Source of the DNA: Bacteroidales bacterium UBA6428
Lineage (GTDB): Bacteria > Bacteroidota > Bacteroidia > Bacteroidales > UBA932
Reading direction: 5' to 3'
Assembly (NCBI GenBank): GCA_002437305.1
Contig: DJOW01000010.1
Coordinates: forward strand, 43,314 to 61,719
Length of the DNA stretch: 18,406 bases
The notes beneath the pieces were generated by a model. It was not told where the DNA came from. It saw only the letters and a program-made list of their open reading frames with translations, and did not search any database. Below are positions 1 to 6,933 of this stretch, piece by piece; the first letter of the stretch is position 1, and each line of letters starts with the position of its first letter. The position numbers were made by a program, and so were the translations under genes.

Positions 1-78
1 CAACAGGCAGACCAGGGTCATCAATTGCGGTGTACTGTGATGATGCCACGGAAGGGACAGGGCGGCAAATCAGAGGGA

Positions 79-1755
79 TCAATCATTCACATCCTCCAGC
101 AGCGTCCAGCCGGAAGGGTAATACAAGCATTTCCGCATTTGTTTTGTAAGACTGGAGCGGATGTGAATGGTTCCTTGACTGGCCACACCATCCAACCATT
201 TCTCGCCGAACGGAGCCGGACGAAGGCCGGTGTCATAGGACTTGACTTTGACCGTCACGTCCGACAGGTTCGAGCAGTTCTGGAACATATAACTATAGCA
301 CCCTGCTGCCACCGGTGTTTCGGGAATAACGGCCTTGGTGAGCCCCGTGCAACTTGCAAACATATATTGATAGCAATATCGGGCAAGTGTCGTGGCTGGG
401 AGTTCTGGAATCCCAGTTAAAGACGTGCAGCCCCCAAACATCTGATTGTAGCAATCGTCGGATAATGTTTTGGCTGGAAGAGCTGGAGTCCGGGGAAGAC
501 TGGTGCAGTCTTTAAACATACCATTATAGCAATTTGCCGCCAATGTCGTGGCTGGGAGGGCTGGAGGTGTGATCAAAGATGAGCATCCTGAAAACATCAG
601 CAGATAGCATTTTGCCGCCAATGTTGTTGCTGGGAGCTGCGGTGCCTCTGAAAGGGATGTACAGTCTGAGAACATATTCTGGAAGCATCCCACTCCAAGT
701 TCCGTGGCACTAATCTTCGGAGCCTTGGTGAGTTTCGAGCAATTTTTGAACATTGATTCGTAACTTTGTTCACTCACTTTAAGCGCTGGCAGCACATCCG
801 GAGCTGACTCCAAACTTTCGCAATATTGAAACATGCTCTGATACGATTGCTTGCCTATTGTTTCCGCTGGTAGCTCTGGTGCCTTTTTTAATTTTTTACA
901 CCCCGAGAACATGGCTACATAACAATACTCAGTAACCGATTTCGCAGGTAAAGCAGGTGCTTCCGTCATATTTACACAACCGTAGAACATCCATTGGCAA
1001 TTATTTGTGCCGGAAAAAGACTCCACCTTCAAATCCGTGACGTCAGACAGGCTTGAGCACGCATTAAACATATTGCTCAAGGCAAATCCATCTGCGGAAA
1101 TGGCGGAAATCTGAGGCATAATCGTAAGGGAGGAGCATTTATGGAACATCGCAAGATATGAATTAGGAGGCAAATGACTCGCTGGCAGATCCGCAGCCTC
1201 CGTCAATGCCGTACACCCCATAAACATATACGCATAACAATAATCGGCTAGTTCTGTCGCGGGAAGAGCGGGCGTTGCTTTCAACGAGGTACATCCACTA
1301 AACATCTTAAAATAGCTATTCTTAGCGAGTTGGGTCGCAGGAAGTTCAGGTGCTGATGTCAATGCCGAGCACCCTTCAAACATGGATAAATAACAATTGT
1401 CAGCAAGTTCTGTCGCAGGAAGAGCGGGTGCAGTGGCAAGGGACGAGCAATCTTTGAAAAGACTACGGAATCTGGCGTCTTTGGTGCTGGTTGTGCCATA
1501 ATTCTCCCAATCAATGAGAGTCCTTATGTCTCCGGTGCATTTGACAGGCACATTCCCGTCAGAGAACGAAATCTGACTGAATAAAATCAGAGCGGTTCCC
1601 TCTTTATAGGCTGCCGTACCACACTGGCTTTTCCCGCGAAGACGAAGCGTTCCGAGGGCATCACCGAATTTGACCTCAGCATCGGAGACAACATTCGCCC
1701 AATCAGCATCGCCTACTGAATATTCTATGCCGGATAGTCCATCCGCCAATGTCAT
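79..1755 (-). CDS. Cysteine-containing leucine-rich-repeat surface module (BspA/DUF285-like), split from its lipoprotein N-terminus by one stop
   Basis: The 558-aa frame carries about 16 copies of a 24-26-residue unit of the form CYxxMFxGCxSLxxxPxLPATxLA. This is the BspA-like/DUF285 type of leucine-rich repeat seen in Bacteroidales surface proteins that bind host or matrix components. The N-terminal part (LEYSVG-like IEYSVGDADW, then LRLRGKS) is the non-repeat entry domain usual for these proteins. The C-terminus (EKWLDGV, then PSGWTLLEDVND) looks complete. It has no signal peptide of its own, and the ATG at 1755 is arbitrary. Coding sense continues upstream through 15 codons (YPYVTFSAAGEQTFK) to a TAA at 1801-1803 that ends the lipoprotein frame. 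It is therefore probably the C-terminal two thirds of one about 848-aa surface lipoprotein, now interrupted. Without readthrough or restart it would be neither exported nor probably made. Function in adhesion is inferred from the family. Confidence 0.8.
   Translation of the reverse strand: MTLADGLSGIEYSVGDADWANVVSDAEVKFGDALGTLRLRGKSQCGTAAYKEGTALILFSQISFSDGNVPVKCTGDIRTLIDWENYGTTSTKDARFRSLFKDCSSLATAPALPATELADNCYLSMFEGCSALTSAPELPATQLAKNSYFKMFSGCTSLKATPALPATELADYCYAYMFMGCTALTEAADLPASHLPPNSYLAMFHKCSSLTIMPQISAISADGFALSNMFNACSSLSDVTDLKVESFSGTNNCQWMFYGCVNMTEAPALPAKSVTEYCYVAMFSGCKKLKKAPELPAETIGKQSYQSMFQYCESLESAPDVLPALKVSEQSYESMFKNCSKLTKAPKISATELGVGCFQNMFSDCTSLSEAPQLPATTLAAKCYLLMFSGCSSLITPPALPATTLAANCYNGMFKDCTSLPRTPALPAKTLSDDCYNQMFGGCTSLTGIPELPATTLARYCYQYMFASCTGLTKAVIPETPVAAGCYSYMFQNCSNLSDVTVKVKSYDTGLRPAPFGEKWLDGVASQGTIHIRSSLTKQMRKCLYYPSGWTLLEDVND
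245..1480 (-). repeat. Tandem 72-78-bp repeats encoding the LRR units
   Basis: About 16 head-to-tail units, most of them 78 bp, encode the MFxxC leucine-rich repeats. Neighbouring units still share recognisable DNA: the CTGTCGCAGGAAGAGCGGG stretch near 1410 recurs as CTGTCGCGGGAAGAGCGGG near 1254, and variants of GTCGTGGCTGGGAG recur near 390 and 548. The central units (about 1000-1150) have diverged more. Unit gain or loss by recombination is possible. Confidence 0.8.
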
Positions 1756-1803
1756 CTTGAACGTCTGCTCACCTGCCGCTGAGAAGGTGACGTAAGGATA
1801 TTA
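1756..1803 (-). other. In-frame TAA junction between lipoprotein domain and LRR domain
   Basis: Read on the minus strand, the lipoprotein ends GCC GAT TAA (TAA at 1803-1801). The very next codons, TAT CCT TAC GTC ACC TTC, continue without frameshift into the repeat protein. The intervening residues YPYVTFSAAGEQTFK match the usual opening of Bacteroidales LRR modules (a YVTFxAxxxQTFKM-like start), so they are former or actual coding sequence. One base change (for example GAA or AAA to TAA) would explain the break. Alternatives are a sequencing or assembly error, stop readthrough, or re-initiation. Confidence 0.8.
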
Positions 1804-2628
1804 ATCGGCTGTTCCCTCGACATTGCCGAGATTTGTGACGAGGTTGCGCTTGATTTCCAATGTTTTGGTGGTACTTTTATAGGAATCTTTCCCCTCCGAA
1901 TCCGTGAAGACCAACTTGAAGCCGCTGGACAGGCTCTCCGGGAATATCGCGATGTAATAAGTCTTGCCAGCTTCGATGCCGCCCGAGATGGAGACACTGC
2001 TTGAAGCATTCGCTGTGACAGCGGCCTTTGGCTCACTGTCAGTCATGGTGACGTCCGCGGTTCCTGCGAGTTTGTCGCTCGCGTCATTGCTCAAAAGCGT
2101 TATTCTCGCGCATGGAATGGTTGGAGTGACCTTGACAAAGCCCACTATATTCTTAAAATTCAGACTCGTGCTTCCGGTTTCGGTCACGCCCATCATCAGA
2201 GCCGCCTCCGGGTCGAAAGAGCCGGCCACAGCCTTCTGCTCGCTTTTCAGCATTACGCCTTTGAGAGCGCCTTCGGATGCGGTCACATCCTTTTGGTAAG
2301 GATAGAGCGCGGTGTAGCTGCCGGCAGGCTTGGTGACTTCACCCTGGAATTTTCCGCTGTTTGTTCCTGCGCCTTCCACCAACGCGAACCTGACATTACT
2401 GCCGGCTCCATCAATCACCGTGATAGCGTCATCCTTTGTCCAGTTGATGGCCTTGCTGTTCTCCGAACTTATTACGGCCTTGGTCTCGGTGCTCTCCTGG
2501 TCCGCAGTCAGGGTCACGAGAGTGCCATCGACCGGATTCCTATCCGGAGAGCCTGTGTCTTCCTTCCCACAGCCGGCGAACCCCGCCAGGAACGCAAGCG
2601 CCGTGATTGTCCTTATGATTGTTTTCAT
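1801..2628 (-). CDS. Lipoprotein with fimbrillin-like domain, N-terminal part of interrupted surface protein
   Basis: This 275-aa product starts MKTIIRTITALAFLAGFAGC. It has a basic start, a hydrophobic core and a lipobox ending FAG-C, followed by the acidic GKEDTG expected of a Bacteroidota surface lipoprotein. The rest resembles the fimbrillin/Mfa-like N-terminal domains found on BspA-type proteins: a threonine-rich opening with TETKAV, then INWTKDDAITVID, YTALYPYQ, a central NFKNIVGFVKV segment, YYIAIFPESLSSGF, and a closing KRNLVTNLGNV. I chose the ATG at 2628 because it gives a canonical signal peptide; the upstream in-frame ATG at 2652 adds MFGNHQKI and overlaps the preceding peptide gene. 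It begins 13 nt after that peptide's stop, so they are probably one transcript. It ends at the TAA discussed at 1801-1803. Alone it could still be secreted as a truncated lipoprotein without repeats. Confidence 0.82.
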   Translation of the reverse strand: MKTIIRTITALAFLAGFAGCGKEDTGSPDRNPVDGTLVTLTADQESTETKAVISSENSKAINWTKDDAITVIDGAGSNVRFALVEGAGTNSGKFQGEVTKPAGSYTALYPYQKDVTASEGALKGVMLKSEQKAVAGSFDPEAALMMGVTETGSTSLNFKNIVGFVKVTPTIPCARITLLSNDASDKLAGTADVTMTDSEPKAAVTANASSSVSISGGIEAGKTYYIAIFPESLSSGFKLVFTDSEGKDSYKSTTKTLEIKRNLVTNLGNVEGTAD

Positions 2629-2641
2629 GATCTTCTGATGA

Positions 2642-2779
2642 TTACCAAACAAACTCTTCTTCGTTCAATTCTTCTGTGTCAGAGGCTCCGCTCAAGACAT
2701 TGAGCATACCCTTTTCAAGTTCAAAGGCCAAAATCTCCACCTCAGGAGTTTGGTACGTTTTAAGCCGTCTCGTTTTCAT
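2642..2779 (-). CDS. Small 45-aa peptide leading the surface-protein operon
   Basis: The peptide begins MKTRRLKTYQTPEVEILAFE and ends in the acidic EELNEEEFVW. It resembles the many unnamed short Bacteroidales peptides with a basic start, a central PxVEVLxxExExG-like segment and an acidic tail ending in an aromatic residue, often found just before fimbrillin or LRR surface-protein genes. The start at 2779 fits that family, sits about 24 nt downstream of a -7 promoter box, and avoids the non-conserved 52-residue upstream extension, which would run through the promoter and the G9 run. It has no signal peptide or transmembrane segment. Function is unknown; an assembly, leader or signalling role would be inference from position only. 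Confidence 0.6.
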   Translation of the reverse strand: MKTRRLKTYQTPEVEILAFELEKGMLNVLSGASDTEELNEEEFVW

Positions 2780-2802
2780 TTTAGATAAATAATTTAAACT
2801 CA

Positions 2803-2834
2803 CAAAGTTACCCCCCCCCATTTGGATTTTGCAA
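2803..2834 (-). promoter_or_regulatory. Promoter of the surface-protein operon, with G9 homopolymer in the spacer
   Basis: On the minus strand there is a -33-like TTG (2834-2832), 21 nt, then TAACTTTG (2810-2803), a match to the Bacteroidota -7 consensus TAnnTTTG. Transcription would start about 7 nt further on, some 15-20 nt before the peptide ATG at 2779. The spacer ends in nine consecutive G (C on the plus strand, 2811-2819) directly against the -7 box. Confidence 0.65.
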
Positions 2835-2962
2835 CAGTTTCGGGGATTTTCTTCCATTTTTACATTCCAACAAACAGGAGAAAGCAAGGACACACCCGCC
2901 GCATTTTCAACTTGATTCCAAGGGCCTGCCTTCAACCTCTACAGATTATGAGGAATATTTAT

Positions 2963-2970
2963 TAATTTTG
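2963..2970 (+). promoter_or_regulatory. Candidate -7 element upstream of deoxynucleoside kinase A
   Basis: TAATTTTG matches TAnnTTTG and lies about 98 nt before the kinase ATG, in the divergent intergenic region 2780-3067. I see no convincing -33 TTG at the right distance. The predicted leader contains a small GCCCG-loop-CGGGC hairpin (3001-3015). Confidence 0.4.
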
Positions 2971-3067
2971 CACTGAGACTCTTTATCAAATGCGGAAACA
3001 GCCCGGCATACGGGCCGGCCTGCTAAAAGAGACGGACGACAAAGACTGAACAAAACACATCAAGAAT

Positions 3068-3703
3068 ATGCACATCGCGATAGCAGGCAACATAGGCAGC
3101 GGCAAGACCACGCTGACAAAGATGCTGGCGGCCCACTACGGCTGGACCCCGAAGTTCGAATCGGTTGACTTCAACCCTTACCTCTCCGATTTCTACGCTG
3201 ACATGGAACGCTGGTCGTTCAATCTCCAGATATATTTCCTGAACAAAAGGTTCAAGGATGTGGTGGAAATCTCAAGATGCAGCGATGTCATCATCCAGGA
3301 CAGGACGATCTACGAGGACGCCCGGATATTCGCCCCCAACCTTCACGACATGGGGCTGATGAGCACAAGGGATTTCGAGAACTACTCGGACCTCTTCGAC
3401 CTGATGATGTCGCTGGTCAGCAAGCCGGACCTGTTGATCTACCTGAAGTCCACGATTCCCAACCTCGTGGCGCAGATCCAGAAGAGGGGCAGGGAATATG
3501 AGAGCAGCATCCGCATCGACTACCTCACCGGCCTCAACAAGCGCTACGATGAGTGGATCTCCAAATATGACGGCCATCTTCTGGTCATCGATGTGGACAA
3601 GATCAAGTTCGAGAACCGTCCGGAGGATTTCCAAACCGTGACAGACAAGATCGACGCCGAGCTCTTCGGCCTCTTTCCGGAGGTCAGACAGATTGACGAA
3701 TAA
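3068..3703 (+). CDS. Deoxynucleoside kinase A
   Basis: This 211-aa cytosolic enzyme is of the dNK/dGK-dAK-dCK family, which phosphorylates deoxynucleosides with ATP in nucleotide salvage. The P-loop GNIGSGKTT is at residues 7-15. The substrate-side acidic motif QDRTIYE, with the family D-R pair, is at D78-R79. The arginine-rich lid, QKRGREYE, is near 138-145, after the conserved PDLLIYLKS strand. Length fits the family (about 200-220 aa). The ATG at 3068 starts exactly at the conserved MHIAIAGNIG. It is about 66% identical to the kinase at 6933-7550, mostly in the P-loop and C-terminal half; the 81-120 region, which shapes the substrate pocket, is much less alike, so the two probably prefer different deoxynucleosides. 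Which one each uses cannot be told from sequence. It is followed 64 nt later by the acyl-CoA synthetase. Confidence 0.92.
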   Translation: MHIAIAGNIGSGKTTLTKMLAAHYGWTPKFESVDFNPYLSDFYADMERWSFNLQIYFLNKRFKDVVEISRCSDVIIQDRTIYEDARIFAPNLHDMGLMSTRDFENYSDLFDLMMSLVSKPDLLIYLKSTIPNLVAQIQKRGREYESSIRIDYLTGLNKRYDEWISKYDGHLLVIDVDKIKFENRPEDFQTVTDKIDAELFGLFPEVRQIDE

Positions 3704-3767
3704 CCAGCTTGGTTAGCGGCAAAGACAGGCCGTCACGGATTTTCAAAGATTTAAACATTTAATAAAT

Positions 3768-5672
3768 ATGTCAGCTACAAGACCGACAATCATCGAATTT
3801 GTGGAGAAATATACCCACGAGTTCTCTTCCCATGTGTTCCTCCGCGAGAAAGTGGACGGCAAATGGACCGAGACAACATTCGAACAGACCCGCAAGGAAG
3901 GCTACCGCATCGGGGCCGGACTGATGGCTATGGGACTCCGCAAAGGAGACAAGGTGGCCCTTCTCTCCGAGGGCAGGAACATGTGGATTCTCACCGAGTT
4001 GGGGATCCTTTATGCCGGAGGCGTGAATGTTCCGCTCTCCATAAAACTCGAGGAAAGCAATGACTTGACTTTCAGGATCCAGCACTCCGAGTCCCGGTTC
4101 GTGATCGTGTCCGGACAACAGCTCCCGAAGATCCGCCGGATAATCTCCCAATTGGACAAAGTGGAGAAAGTCATCATCATTGACGATGTCCCGACCGCCA
4201 ACGCCAAGGAGGTGTCGATGGAATGGGTCCAGGCTCTAGGTGACAGCTACCTCTTCGGCCACAAGGCCGAGTTCGAGGAGCGTTACAAGTCCGTGCAGCC
4301 GGACGACTACGCAACGATCAGCTACACTTCCGGCACCACAGCCGACCCTAAGGGCGTTCTGCTGACCCACCGCAACTACACTGCCAACGTGGAGCAGGCG
4401 CATTCCGTGATCGGTGTCAAGCCGGATTCCACGATGCTCATCATCCTTCCTCTTGACCACTGCTTCGCGCACGTGGCCGGATTCTACACGATGATGTCCT
4501 ACTGCAGCAGCATCGCCACCGTACCGACCGGAGCGAATCCGCTCGCCACGCTCAGGAATATTCCTATAGCGATCAAGGAGGTCCGTCCGCACGTGATGCT
4601 GTCCGTACCTGCTCTCGCCCGCAATTTCAAAAAGAATGTCGAGACCTCAATCCACAAACAGGGTCCGAAGGTCGAGAAACTCTACAACTATGCCCTGAAT
4701 CTCGCAATCTCTTACAATAAGGAATATTACAACCGTGGCGGCATCCTCCAGCTTTGGAAGAAGCCGTTGATGGCCTTGTTCGACAGGATCATATTCAAGA
4801 AAGTCCGTGAGGGATTCGGCGGCAGGATGGAGTTCTTTGTCGGCGGCGGCGCGCTTCTGGACATCGAGCTTCAGAAATATTTCTGCGCCATCGGCATCCC
4901 TATGTTCCAGGGCTACGGGGTGTCCGAGGCCACGCCTATCATCTCTGCCAATTCCGAGGGACACGCGATGTTTGGCTCTTCCGGTCGCGTTGTGAAACCG
5001 CTTGACCTCAAGATCTGCGACGACAACGGCAAGGAGGTTCCGCTCCGCACAAAGGGCGAGATCGTCGTTCGCGGCGAGAATGTGATGGCCGGCTACTGGA
5101 AGAACCCTCAGGGCACCGCCGAGGCACTCAGAGACGGCTGGCTGCACACTGGGGATATGGGCTACATGTATGACTCTGAATATCTTTTCGTTGTGGGTCG
5201 CTTCAAGTCCCTGCTGATTTCCTCCGACGGTGAAAAGTACAGTCCGGAAGGTTTCGAGGACTCATTGACCGATGGTTCCAAGTACATTGAGCAGGTCATC
5301 CTGCACAACAACCAGGATCCTTACACGATCGTGCTGATCGTTCCCGCGAAGGACACTCTCAAGGAATATGCTTCCTCGAAGGGTCTGGATCCGGCCTCGC
5401 GTGAGGGCAAGGAGGCGATGCTGAGGAAGATTCAGGAGGAGATCGACTCCTACAAGAAGGGTGGCTCTCACGGCGGGATGTTCCCGGAGAGGTGGCTGCC
5501 TGCCGCCGTGGCCGTGCTTCCGGAGCCGTTCACCGAGCAGAACGGCTTGGTGAACAGCACGATGAAGATCGTGCGCGGCAAGGTCGAGAAGCACTACGCC
5601 GACCGCATCGAGTACGCCTACACGGCCGAGGGCAAGAACCTGCTCAACGAGAAGAACATCGAGAGTCTTTAG
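3768..5672 (+). CDS. fadD: Long-chain fatty acid--CoA ligase (AMP-forming)
   Basis: This 634-aa acyl-adenylate-forming enzyme activates fatty acids to acyl-CoA using ATP, with release of AMP and PPi. The phosphate loop YTSGTTADPKG is at residues 186-196. The adenine-binding GYGVSEATP is at 382-390, and the ribose-contacting HTGDMG at 460-465 includes D463. The hinge GRFKSLLISSDGEK begins at G477, and the C-terminal catalytic lysine lies in NSTMKIV (K600). Length agrees with the long-chain ACSL/FadD type rather than shorter acetyl- or aryl-CoA ligases. The ATG at 3768 follows an AT-rich leader without Shine-Dalgarno, usual in this phylum. No transmembrane segment is obvious. The GH53 gene starts 11 nt after the stop, so they are very probably co-transcribed. 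Whether the enzyme serves membrane-lipid recycling or uptake of exogenous fatty acids is not shown. Confidence 0.92.
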   Translation: MSATRPTIIEFVEKYTHEFSSHVFLREKVDGKWTETTFEQTRKEGYRIGAGLMAMGLRKGDKVALLSEGRNMWILTELGILYAGGVNVPLSIKLEESNDLTFRIQHSESRFVIVSGQQLPKIRRIISQLDKVEKVIIIDDVPTANAKEVSMEWVQALGDSYLFGHKAEFEERYKSVQPDDYATISYTSGTTADPKGVLLTHRNYTANVEQAHSVIGVKPDSTMLIILPLDHCFAHVAGFYTMMSYCSSIATVPTGANPLATLRNIPIAIKEVRPHVMLSVPALARNFKKNVETSIHKQGPKVEKLYNYALNLAISYNKEYYNRGGILQLWKKPLMALFDRIIFKKVREGFGGRMEFFVGGGALLDIELQKYFCAIGIPMFQGYGVSEATPIISANSEGHAMFGSSGRVVKPLDLKICDDNGKEVPLRTKGEIVVRGENVMAGYWKNPQGTAEALRDGWLHTGDMGYMYDSEYLFVVGRFKSLLISSDGEKYSPEGFEDSLTDGSKYIEQVILHNNQDPYTIVLIVPAKDTLKEYASSKGLDPASREGKEAMLRKIQEEIDSYKKGGSHGGMFPERWLPAAVAVLPEPFTEQNGLVNSTMKIVRGKVEKHYADRIEYAYTAEGKNLLNEKNIESL

Positions 5673-5683
5673 CCTATTTTACA

Positions 5684-6841
5684 ATGAGTGCTTTATATTC
5701 CCGTTTTTTTGCATTGGCCGCATCTGTTCTTGCGGCTTCGGTGTTAGGTGCCGGCTGTGGTGGTTCGGACAACGAAAAGAAAGAGGAACCGGATGTTCCA
5801 CCGGTCGAAGAGGTGGCCTTTGCGCGTGGGGCGGACATAAGCTGGGCTTCGGAGATGGAATATGACATGGCTCACAATCCGTCCAGAATCAATGGGACAG
5901 CTTTCAAGGATGCCAAAGGGAACACGGGGCTGTTTCCGGTGCTGAAGAGCGCAGGTGTCAATGCCATTCGTCTTCGCGTTTGGGTGAAGCCTGAGGATCC
6001 TAACGGTTGGAGCGGCAAGGATGATGTCGTGACGATGGCCAAGCGGGCTGCCGATGTGGGGATGTCGGTGATGATTGATTTTCACTACAGTGACTTCTTC
6101 GCTGATCCCGGAAAGCAGATCACTCCAGCGGAGTGGTCAGGACTGGATCTTATGGGACTTTCCGCCAAGGTAGCCGAGCACACCAAGGATGTTCTCTCAG
6201 CCCTTAAATCCGCCGGAGTGACTCCTCTGTGGATTCAGGTCGGCAATGAGACCCGTCCCGGCATGCTATGGGAAACCGGTCGGCTTTACAATGACAAAGG
6301 GGAGATCGCCGGTGGTTGGAAGAACTACACTGCGCTTAACAACGCTGGCTACGATGCCGTCAAGGCCATATTCCCGAGAGCGCAGGTTATTGTCCACATT
6401 GACAACGCCTATCAGGACAACTCTTGGTTTTTTGACAAACTCAAGGCCAACGGTGGAAAGTTCGACATGATTGGACTCTCGCACTATCCGATGGCTGGCT
6501 CCGGAATGACATGGAAGGCTATGAACTCGGCTGCGATTCTGAACATCAAGACATTGGCCGCAAAATACGGTTGCCGGGTTATGGTCTGCGAGATTGGTGT
6601 GAGTGGCAGTGCCTCAGACCTTGCAGCCTCAACTAAGTGCATAAAAGATTTCATGAACTCGGCCAAAGCTTTGTCCATCTGCGCCGGGGTCTTCTACTGG
6701 GAACCGGAAGTTGACGGTAAGTGGAGACCTTCGATCTACGAGAAGCCGGACCGCAACTGGGGAGCATACGGAGCAGGCGCCTTTACCTCCGATGGCTCCG
6801 CTCTCTACCCGACTTCTGTCCTCGCAGCCTTCGGGGAATGA
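5684..6841 (+). CDS. GH53 endo-beta-1,4-galactanase lipoprotein
   Basis: The product is a 385-aa arabinogalactan endo-beta-1,4-galactanase. Residues 1-25 are a lipoprotein signal ending LGAG-C25, followed by GGSDNEKKEE, the acidic run associated with outer-surface display in Bacteroidota. The catalytic (beta/alpha)8 domain begins at about residue 47 (FARGADISW) and fills the rest. GVNAIRLRVWV, MIDFHYSDFFADPGKQ and the acid/base motif WIQVGNETRPGMLW (E189) are typical of GH53; the probable nucleophile is E303 in VMVCEIG. The ATG at 5684 is chosen because it gives the signal peptide; the frame is open upstream only as overlap with fadD. It would cut beta-1,4-galactan side chains of pectin at the cell surface. 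Unlike most Bacteroidota GH53 genes, no SusC/SusD pair or other glycoside hydrolase is in this window. Confidence 0.92.
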   Translation: MSALYSRFFALAASVLAASVLGAGCGGSDNEKKEEPDVPPVEEVAFARGADISWASEMEYDMAHNPSRINGTAFKDAKGNTGLFPVLKSAGVNAIRLRVWVKPEDPNGWSGKDDVVTMAKRAADVGMSVMIDFHYSDFFADPGKQITPAEWSGLDLMGLSAKVAEHTKDVLSALKSAGVTPLWIQVGNETRPGMLWETGRLYNDKGEIAGGWKNYTALNNAGYDAVKAIFPRAQVIVHIDNAYQDNSWFFDKLKANGGKFDMIGLSHYPMAGSGMTWKAMNSAAILNIKTLAAKYGCRVMVCEIGVSGSASDLAASTKCIKDFMNSAKALSICAGVFYWEPEVDGKWRPSIYEKPDRNWGAYGAGAFTSDGSALYPTSVLAAFGE

Positions 6842-6933
6842 GAAATAACCTTAGGACAGTCTGCTTCGAGGGAAGGAGCCAGGTTTATCGGCATCAATAA
6901 GGAATGAGAAATAACCTTAGGGTAGTCTGCTTC
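6835..6933. repeat. 33-bp direct repeat, 66-bp spacing, between convergent genes
   Basis: The sequence opening GGAATGAGAAATAACCTTAG occurs at 6835-6867 and again at 6901-6933, agreeing at 31 of 33 positions (the differences are AC versus GT at 6856-6857/6922-6923). The first copy contains the TGA of the GH53 gene and the second ends on the last base of the TAG of kinase B. The two copies therefore span the whole gap between the convergent genes. I see no strong hairpin or T-run here. Confidence 0.85.

Noticed and set aside
25..420. Plus-strand open frame opposite the LRR gene end
   Set aside because: No recognisable protein features; it is the complement of the repeat-coding sequence.
245..1480. 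Regularly spaced repeats resembling a CRISPR array
   Set aside because: The repeats are contiguous with a mostly 78-bp period, diverge between units and encode a clear leucine-rich-repeat protein on the minus strand; there are no spacers or cas genes.
2780..2935. 52-residue N-terminal extension of the small peptide gene
   Set aside because: It would place the G9 run and the -7 promoter box inside the coding region, and its sequence has no family-like character; the inner ATG at 2779 fits better.
3001..3015. GCCCG-loop-CGGGC hairpin in the leader of deoxynucleoside kinase A as a riboswitch
   Set aside because: A 5-bp stem alone is too weak, and no conserved riboswitch core is visible around it.
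4647..5147. 166-aa minus-strand frame inside fadD
   Set aside because: It is a complement shadow of a GC-rich gene, with His/Arg/Leu-rich composition and no motif.
5492..5683. Longer start for the GH53 gene, overlapping the end of fadD
   Set aside because: The extension is an Arg/Gly-rich out-of-frame reading of fadD, and the ATG at 5684 gives a proper lipoprotein signal peptide.
6835..6933. Insertion-sequence ends or target-site duplication around the 33-bp repeats
   Set aside because: No transposase, no terminal inverted repeats, and only 33 bp between the copies.
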